DNA from: JBLNBQ01 sp050260095
GTDB taxonomy: Bacteria; Bacillota; UBA5301; DYFA01
Direction: 5' to 3'
Assembly: GCA_050260095.1 (NCBI GenBank)
Contig: JBLNBQ010000194.1
Location: forward strand, 1 to 29,574
DNA: 29,574 bases
How positions within the stretch are numbered: position 1 is the first letter of the stretch; every line of letters begins with the position of its first letter. This document shows positions 25,041 to 29,574 of the stretch, piece by piece. A program made the position numbers and the translations under genes. The notes under the pieces were generated by a model. That model was given only the letters and a program-made list of their open reading frames with translations, had not been told where the DNA came from and made no database searches.

Positions 25041-25232
25041 TTGGGCGCCGGGCTGGGCGCCGTCACCCTCTTCACCGGCCCGCTCAAGGAGTGCCTGCAG
25101 ACCGGCGCGCCGGCGATGTGGGGGCTCTCCGCCATCATCGTCCTCTTCTCGCACCCCGGCGCCTGGTCGCTCTTCTGGCTGGCCGGTTGCGAGCGCCGCC
25201 CGACTGCGGCGGCATCACCGGCCCGGGCCTGA
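25041..25232 (+). pseudogene. duplicated 3' end of the downstream membrane-protein gene
   Basis: This 63-codon frame translates to LGAVTLFTGPLKECLQTGAP, then LSAIIVLFSHPGAWSLFWLA and GCERRP. It aligns with the last 65 residues of the membrane protein at 25268-26113 (VLFTGPLKEYLQTGA, MSAIILLAAVPAVLSLIWLA, GERRP). At DNA level 25068-25108 and 25949-25989 agree at 39 of 41 positions, so the copy is fairly recent. The 5' part of the duplicate is absent; the PPOX-like gene ends 3 bases before the fragment in the same frame. It is probably what remains of a tandem duplication with deletion. Confidence 0.7.
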
Positions 25233-25267
25233 TCTGGAGAAAACCTTTTGGAAAGGAACTTGCCGAC

Positions 25268-26113
25268 ATGAACAAAGGAACGACAGGACTCACGGTGGTC
25301 TTCAGCCTGCTTCTGGCCGTCACTTTCGGCGGCATCGTCCTTCACCAGCTCACCGGCTACCACTACCCGACCGCCTCGGAAGCCGCAGCCTTCGAGATGA
25401 ACGTGCTGGGCGACCTCTATGAAGCGCTCGTCATGGTCCCCGTGGGTCTGATCGGCCTCTGGGCGCTGCGCAAGGGCCGCGCCGCAGGTAGCCTGCTCAT
25501 CGCCGGCGTGGCGGTCCACTTCGGGTACAACTACGCCATGGCCGTCATGGGCCGTCAGAACCTGTGGATCTTCCTTTGGACCGCCAAGCTCGCTCTGGCC
25601 GGGACGACCTTCTGCCTGGTCTGGAACCTCCTGCCGGCCGGACCCAGCCGCCCCGGCAAGGGGCGGTGGGCCGTAATCGCCTACCTGGCCTTCGTCCTCG
25701 TCATGTTCGGCGGGATGATGGGCCAGCGGCTCCTGGCGAGCGCCACCGGACGCACCGTGGAGATGACCATGGAAGGCAACCGGACGGTCGATTGGGGCAA
25801 CCCCGTCCTCCGCGACCCCATCGTCTTCTTCGCCCTCGCCTGTCCCGTCCTCATCGCCGCCATCCTCGGCCTCATCCGGCGGACACCCTGGGGCGGCCGG
25901 GCCGCGGCGCTCTCCAGCGCCTTCGGGGCGAGCATGAGCGCTGTCGTGCTCTTCACCGGCCCGCTCAAGGAGTACCTGCAGACTGGCGCAGTCTCACCCG
26001 CGATGTTTCGGATGTCGGCGATCATCCTGCTCGCGGCGGTGCCGGCCGTGTTGTCCCTCATCTGGCTCGCCAAGGGCGAACGCCGGCCGCCGGCGACCCG
26101 GGCGACGGACTGA
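25268..26113 (+). CDS. integral membrane protein of unknown function
   Basis: The 281-residue protein has about eight hydrophobic segments and little else. After the first helix comes LHQLTGYHYPTASEAAAFEMN, probably an outside loop, and the second half has MGQRLLASATGRTVEMTMEGN before three closing helices and a basic tail. Histidines and conserved-looking aromatic residues at helix ends (H26, Y30, Y33, and FGYNY later) could hold heme or quinone, but no diagnostic motif is visible. AAGGAAC lies 11 bases before ATG 25268. It is followed after 19 bases by the flavodoxin gene and preceded by a decayed copy of its own 3' end. Co-occurrence with flavin proteins hints at membrane redox work; I do not recognise the family. 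Confidence 0.75.
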   Translation: MNKGTTGLTVVFSLLLAVTFGGIVLHQLTGYHYPTASEAAAFEMNVLGDLYEALVMVPVGLIGLWALRKGRAAGSLLIAGVAVHFGYNYAMAVMGRQNLWIFLWTAKLALAGTTFCLVWNLLPAGPSRPGKGRWAVIAYLAFVLVMFGGMMGQRLLASATGRTVEMTMEGNRTVDWGNPVLRDPIVFFALACPVLIAAILGLIRRTPWGGRAAALSSAFGASMSAVVLFTGPLKEYLQTGAVSPAMFRMSAIILLAAVPAVLSLIWLAKGERRPPATRATD

Positions 26114-26132
26114 GGAAAGGAGCGGTGACTGT

Positions 26133-26609
26133 ATGTCCACGTTGATCGCCTACTCCACCAAGCACGGCGCCACCCGGAAATACGCCGAGGCCCTGGCAGG
26201 CGAATTCTCCGGTCCGGTCAGGGTCGTCGACCTCCGGCAGGACCCCGGCGTCGACCTGGCCCCCTTCGATACGGTGATCATCGGCTCCGCCATCTACGCC
26301 GGACAGGCGCAGAAGGAGGTACGGGACTTCTGCGCCCGCAACCTCGCGGCGCTCAAGGAGAAGCGGCTCGGACTCTACGTCTGCTGCTGGTTCCAGGACC
26401 AGGCGCCGCGCCAGCTGGCAGCGGCCTTCCCCTCTGAACTGCTCGCGGCCGCGGCCGCCAAGACCGCGCTCGGGGGAGAAATCATCATGACCGAACTGAC
26501 CTTCTTCGAGCGGCTCATCGTCAAGGCGGTGGCCCGCCTCAAGGAGAGCGTCTCGAGTTACTCCCTCGAGGCGGCCCGCCAGTTCGCGGGGGCGCTGAAG
26601 TCTGCCTGA
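26133..26609 (+). CDS. flavodoxin-domain protein (HemG/long-chain flavodoxin-like)
   Basis: The 158-residue protein starts with LIAYSTKHGATRKYAEALA, the FMN phosphate loop of flavodoxins, followed by FDTVIIGSAIYAGQAQKEVRDF and LGLYVCCWF, the two further FMN-contacting segments. The layout matches the flavodoxin domains annotated as menaquinone-dependent protoporphyrinogen IX dehydrogenase (HemG), but no heme-synthesis gene is nearby and many such proteins are generic electron carriers. AAAGGAGCGGTGA lies upstream of ATG 26133. It is the last intact gene of the PPOX-membrane protein-flavodoxin set and is followed by a terminator-like hairpin. Confidence 0.8.
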   Translation: MSTLIAYSTKHGATRKYAEALAGEFSGPVRVVDLRQDPGVDLAPFDTVIIGSAIYAGQAQKEVRDFCARNLAALKEKRLGLYVCCWFQDQAPRQLAAAFPSELLAAAAAKTALGGEIIMTELTFFERLIVKAVARLKESVSSYSLEAARQFAGALKSA

Positions 26610-26615
26610 AAGGCA

Positions 26616-26645
26616 AGCGGACTCGCCGTGGCACGGGAGTCCGCT
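26616..26645 (+). terminator. hairpin after the flavodoxin gene
   Basis: AGCGGACTC (26616-26624) pairs perfectly with GAGTCCGCT (26637-26645) across a 12-base loop, 7 bases after the flavodoxin stop. The sequence ATCTACATCC follows, without a T-run. Confidence 0.5.
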
Positions 26646-26750
26646 ATCTACATCCTTGACCTGGGGTTCGTGATGCCGGCCTTCCAGCTCCTCGCCGTCT
26701 TGAGCATCAAGAACAAGGGCCTGGGCGGATTGCTCGCGCCGCTGTACCAC
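26640..26750 (+). pseudogene. fragment of a small membrane-protein gene
   Basis: In the frame from 26628 the translation contains SAIYILDLGFVMPAFQLLAV, then LSIKNKGLGGLLAPLY: one membrane helix, a short basic loop and the start of another helix, like a small family of unknown membrane proteins. After about 26750 it turns into unrelated low-quality sequence rich in proline and arginine. No proper start or end is present and the flavodoxin hairpin overlaps it, so it looks like a decayed gene piece. The remaining gap to 26835 holds a GCCAAGG/CCTTGGC hairpin (26805-26830), a possible weak terminator for the nitroreductase gene. Confidence 0.4.
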
Positions 26751-26835
26751 CAACCCGTCGACGCAGGGCAAACCCAACCGCTGCTGTCCGGCGGTAGGCG
26801 GCTGGCCAAGGCAACACGACATCCCTTGGCGAGAG

Positions 26836-27582
26836 TTACCGGGAGGCGAACTTTTTCAGGTACTCGGCCGCCGACCGGTTCATCTCCAGAGCGAAGTCGG
26901 ACGTGTACTTGCGCTCACACAAGGCGCGCAAATAGGCGAGCAGATCAGGCGCCGTCCTGCCCTCGCTTTCACTCCGCCGCCGCTGCATCTCCAGCAGTTC
27001 CTCGCCGGTGAGCCGCCGGTACCCGTTGGCGAAGACCAGGTACTCCTGGTCGAAGCGGGCCGGCTTCCGCCGCTCTTTCTGGGCCGGGGTGGGATAGCCG
27101 TAGACGAGCATCGCCGCGGGCACGGCGTAGTCGGGCAGGTGCAAGAGTTCCCTGACTGCCTCGCAGTTCTCGAGGATGTCCCCGATGTAACAGGAGCCGA
27201 TCCCCAGCGCTTCGGCGGCCACCACCGTGTTCTGGGCGGCGATGACCGCGTCGGCGTAGGCCAAGAGCAGGTCACCCTCGGCCGGCCGCCGGAGGTCGCC
27301 GCACGCGAGCCGGTAAGTGTCATACCACCGCTGGTAGTCGGCGAGAAAGATCAGCACCAGCGGCGCCTTGGCGATGAAGGGCTGGTGGTCGCAGAGAACG
27401 GCCAACTGCTCCTTGAGGCGCTGGTCGGTGATGTCGAGGATCGAGTAGAGCATCATGCAGCCGGCGGTCGGCGCCGCGAACGCGGCGCGGATGATCGCCT
27501 GCTTCTCGTCCAATCCCACGGGTCTCGCCTCGTACACCCGCACAGACCTTCGTTGTTCCAGCTGGCGCAGAGTCTCGTTCAT
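26836..27582 (-). CDS. nitroreductase-family FMN oxidoreductase
   Basis: The 248-residue protein begins LRQLEQRRSVRVYEARPVG, the nitroreductase FMN-binding start, followed by AAFAAPTAGC, the central helix DAVIAAQNTVVAAEALGIGSCYIGDI and the late PAAMLVYGYPT, all family marks. It should use NAD(P)H and FMN to reduce nitroaromatics, quinones or flavins in the cytoplasm. ATG 27582 is chosen over ATG 27588 because GGGAGG then lies 7 bases upstream and the start overlaps the stop of the exporter gene as ATGA, a classical coupling overlap. The last residues KKFASR are basic. The natural substrate is unknown. Confidence 0.85.
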   Translation of the reverse strand: MNETLRQLEQRRSVRVYEARPVGLDEKQAIIRAAFAAPTAGCMMLYSILDITDQRLKEQLAVLCDHQPFIAKAPLVLIFLADYQRWYDTYRLACGDLRRPAEGDLLLAYADAVIAAQNTVVAAEALGIGSCYIGDILENCEAVRELLHLPDYAVPAAMLVYGYPTPAQKERRKPARFDQEYLVFANGYRRLTGEELLEMQRRRSESEGRTAPDLLAYLRALCERKYTSDFALEMNRSAAEYLKKFASR

Positions 27583-28643
27583 GCCCATTCCTCCCCCGTC
27601 ATGATCGCGATCCGGGTGGCGTCCCCGGCGGCCTCGCCGCCGACCTCCGCCAGAATCCGTTTGAGGTCGGTCAGGACGGCGCCCCAGTAGCTCAAGGCCG
27701 GCAGGGCCGGGGCCTCCACCAGGAGGGCACGGAAGCGGGCCTGGCTCCTCCGGGCCCGGTCCACAGCCCCCGCCAGCTGGTCGCGACTGGTCGCCGCGGG
27801 CTCGGTCTTCGCCCGCGCGAAAGCCGTGATACAGCCGGCGGTCTCCTGCAGCACGACCGTCAATTCCAGAGCGAAGGCCTCGCCGCCGCCCGCCAGTTCA
27901 TTCAGCCCCAAGGTTATTCCCCAAACCTGGATGGACACCTTCTCCAGCGTCTTGAGGGCACCGGCGAGCCTGCCCAACCTGGCCCCCCGGCTCCGCAGAA
28001 ACGGGTTGAGCCGCCCGCTGGCTTGGGCCGACTTCAAGGCCTGGTACGCCTCGGCGGTCTTGCGTTCGATCCGCGCCGCCAACTGTTCGGGCGAGACGCG
28101 CTCCGCCCCCCTCTCCGCGGGAACGGCACCGGCGAGACTCGTGGCGAGCAGCTCGGCCAGGCCTGCGATTCGCTGCTCCGCCAGGGGGATGTCGTTGGGC
28201 ACGACGAGAACGTTGACCGCGACCCCGACCAGCGCCCCCAAGGCCGACTCCAGCACCCGGTACAGCGCGTAGGGACGGGGGTCGCGCACCGCCAGCACCA
28301 TGAGCGCCGTGACCCCCACCTGCGTGACGATGGCGCGGTGAAGCCCCAGAGCGGTGGGCACCGCCATCCCGATCAGCGTAACCAGAGTGACGGCCAAGGC
28401 GCCGATTTGAAGCCAATAACCGATCATCAGGCTGACGGCGACCCCGATCAGAATCCCGACGACGCGATAGACGGCCTGCGCCATCGTGTCGGCAAGGGTG
28501 GCCTGGTAGGTGACGATGACCGCCAAGGGCGCGAAGTAAGGGAACGGGCTCGGCGAAATCCGGGTCGCCAGGATCCACGCCAGGCCGGCTGCCAAGGCCG
28601 TCTTCACCACCTGGTGGGTGAGTCCGAGACGCCTCGCCAGCAT
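27579..28643 (-). CDS. FUSC/aromatic acid exporter family membrane protein
   Basis: The 354-residue protein has about six membrane segments in its first 160 residues: VVKTALAAGLAWILA, then PYFAPLAVIVTYQAT and later GALVGVAVNVLVV. A long, mostly helical cytoplasmic domain follows. This fits the ArAE/FUSC family (YgaE and AaeB relatives), thought to export aromatic carboxylates or other organic anions. ATG 28643 follows the MBL gene by 20 bases; the ribosome site is weak, so translation may depend on the gene upstream. The 3' end overlaps the nitroreductase start by 4 bases (ATGA). Together with the nitroreductase it could handle toxic aromatic compounds, an inference from context. Confidence 0.75.
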   Translation of the reverse strand: MLARRLGLTHQVVKTALAAGLAWILATRISPSPFPYFAPLAVIVTYQATLADTMAQAVYRVVGILIGVAVSLMIGYWLQIGALAVTLVTLIGMAVPTALGLHRAIVTQVGVTALMVLAVRDPRPYALYRVLESALGALVGVAVNVLVVPNDIPLAEQRIAGLAELLATSLAGAVPAERGAERVSPEQLAARIERKTAEAYQALKSAQASGRLNPFLRSRGARLGRLAGALKTLEKVSIQVWGITLGLNELAGGGEAFALELTVVLQETAGCITAFARAKTEPAATSRDQLAGAVDRARRSQARFRALLVEAPALPALSYWGAVLTDLKRILAEVGGEAAGDATRIAIMTGEEWA

Positions 28644-28663
28644 CACCGCAGCCCCACTGACTC

Positions 28664-29308
28664 TCAGTGGACCTCCAGCACCGGCCCATGCCCGGAGGCG
28701 ACGAACCGGACCGGGACGCGCGCCAGTTCGCCCTGCAAGGCTTGGCGCGCCGAAGGACTCGGTATCTGGGCCTCGGTGATGGCGCCCACCTCCTCTGCCC
28801 AGCGGCTCACCGCCAGGGGCTGGCCGACCCGGCCCCGGCGGGTGAAGAGATCCCCGCTGAACAGGATGCCCCGCTGCGCTTCGTAAGCTAGGAGCCCCTC
28901 CCACAGGTGAGCCTCGGAGGGATAGGGCAGAAACTGCAGGTTCAACCCCTCGCCCGGCTGCTTCTCTCCCGGCGCCTTGACCACCGCGTCGCCGGTGATG
29001 CCGAACCCCGCGAGCTGGCGGGCGGTCACCGCCCCGCAGAGGGGCTTCGCGCCCGGGAACCTGCCGAGGAGCCGCGAGAGCCCCCCGCACTCGTCCGATT
29101 CGAAGTGCGAGATGAAGATGTACGCGAGCCGCCGTCCGCCGAGCGCCCGCTCGAGCTGGGGCGCGAGTTCGTCCGCCTGGGCCGCGGTGCCGGTATGCAC
29201 GAGCAGCGGCTCCGGCCCGAGCAGGAGAAACTGGTTGAACGAAAGGTCGATAGGAGCTACGTAGGAATTGAACATGAAGAGACCTTCCAGGGGCTCGAAG
29301 ACGTCCAC
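28664..29308 (-). CDS. MBL-fold protein of the oxygen-binding di-iron type, with a His-to-Glu ligand change
   Basis: The 214-residue metallo-beta-lactamase-fold protein resembles the di-iron domain of flavodiiron proteins (FprA) but lacks their flavodoxin domain. The metal motif reads H68-x-E70-x-D72-E73 (ISHFESDECGG), with H134, D153 and H207 completing the site; the usual HxExDH has histidine where Glu73 stands. Related stand-alone ODP proteins act as oxygen or redox sensors in chemotaxis or as O2/NO-reducing partners. GTG 29308 is chosen because GGGAGG lies 8 bases upstream; the frame remains open to 29395. It heads a three-gene set with the exporter and nitroreductase and lies 142 bases past the 5S rRNA terminator. 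No clear promoter is visible in that gap. Confidence 0.75.
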   Translation of the reverse strand: MDVFEPLEGLFMFNSYVAPIDLSFNQFLLLGPEPLLVHTGTAAQADELAPQLERALGGRRLAYIFISHFESDECGGLSRLLGRFPGAKPLCGAVTARQLAGFGITGDAVVKAPGEKQPGEGLNLQFLPYPSEAHLWEGLLAYEAQRGILFSGDLFTRRGRVGQPLAVSRWAEEVGAITEAQIPSPSARQALQGELARVPVRFVASGHGPVLEVH

Positions 29309-29450
29309 GGGACAGCCTCCCTTTCCAGTTGCAGATCTCATCGGAGAGAGTCTGCCCGAAAGAAGCGCAAACCCAGTCCTGGTGGAGCGGCCCACCCGGA
29401 CCGGCCGGGCCGGTGCGCGGCCATCCCCGAGGGCGCGGCCCCACGCCGCG

Positions 29451-29486
29451 CAAAGAAAAGACCCGGAGCCAAAAGCTCCGGGTCTT
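29451..29486 (-). terminator. intrinsic terminator of the rRNA operon
   Basis: On the minus strand AAGACCCGGAGC pairs perfectly with GCTCCGGGTCTT (12 bp, 5-base loop, 29486-29458), followed by TTCTTTG. It begins 8 bases past the 5S rRNA end, so it ends the rRNA transcript that enters from the right. Confidence 0.9.
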
Positions 29487-29493
29487 CAAGAAT

Positions 29494-29574
29494 CCCTGGC
29501 GACGACCTACTCTCCCACCGGGTTGCCCCGGCAGTACCATCGGCCCTGGAGGGCTTAGCTTCCGTGTTCGGAAT
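29494..29574 (-). rRNA. rrf: 5S ribosomal RNA, 3' part
   Basis: Read on the minus strand, the last 81 bases give the 3' two thirds of a bacterial 5S rRNA: ATTCCGAACACGGAAGCTAA at the edge, then GATGGTACTGC and GGTGGGAGAGTAGGTCG near the end. The 5' part lies beyond the window, presumably behind 23S and 16S genes to the right. The exact 3' end is uncertain by a few bases. Confidence 0.9.

Noticed and set aside
1..29574. CRISPR array, tRNA gene, T-box leader or insertion sequence
   Set aside because: No regularly spaced repeats, cloverleaf, conserved T-box core or transposase-like frame was seen on either strand.

Overview
The window is GC-rich and densely coded, with short intergenic gaps, AGGAGG-type ribosome binding sites, some GTG/TTG starts and a 5S rRNA at its right edge. 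A tungsten-type aldehyde:ferredoxin oxidoreductase (AOR), a KimA-like permease, a B. subtilis-type MurB and a LysM protein with no signal peptide together suggest a high-GC, probably anaerobic or microaerobic and perhaps spore-forming Bacillota. This is inference from gene families; no phylogenetic marker was compared.

Layout. 1-57: a sigma-A-type promoter with a metalloregulator-like dyad, pointing left out of the window. 92-1393 (-): DUF1537 sugar-acid kinase. 1639-3558 (-): KimA-like APC permease with its terminator. 3807-4583 (+): two-LysM protein. 4790-5908 (+): branched-chain-amino-acid-type binding protein with no transporter beside it. 5986-11891 (-): an import operon of Fbp/Afu type, made of a binding protein, ATPase 1, a fused permease, ATPase 2 and a secreted propeller-like protein whose signal peptide is interrupted by an amber codon. 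12009-13388 (-): a membrane-anchored one-component regulator with an outside sensor and an inside LuxR helix-turn-helix. 13498-17074 (-): a Tat-type four-cluster ferredoxin, the AOR and an unknown protein. 17259-18958 (-): a MarR regulator and an MFS exporter. 19041-19970 (-): murB. 20177-21475 (+): a second, paralogous MFS exporter.

21476-26835 (+) is a region of gene decay. It holds a cytochrome b fragment, a MalT-like LuxR regulator whose DNA-binding domain is out of frame after long C/G runs, an FMN split-barrel protein, a 3' remnant duplicated from the following membrane-protein gene, that membrane protein, a flavodoxin and another membrane-protein fragment. 26836-29308 (-) is a coupled set (MBL-fold di-iron-like protein, FUSC-type exporter, nitroreductase) directly downstream of the 5S rRNA and its terminator.

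The most interesting part is 5986-17074. A redox enzyme with an apparently Tat-targeted electron-transfer partner ending in CxxCH lies next to an unusual membrane-bound LuxR regulator and a two-ATPase importer with candidate operators. These genes could form one sensing, uptake and oxidation module, but that link rests only on gene order and motifs.
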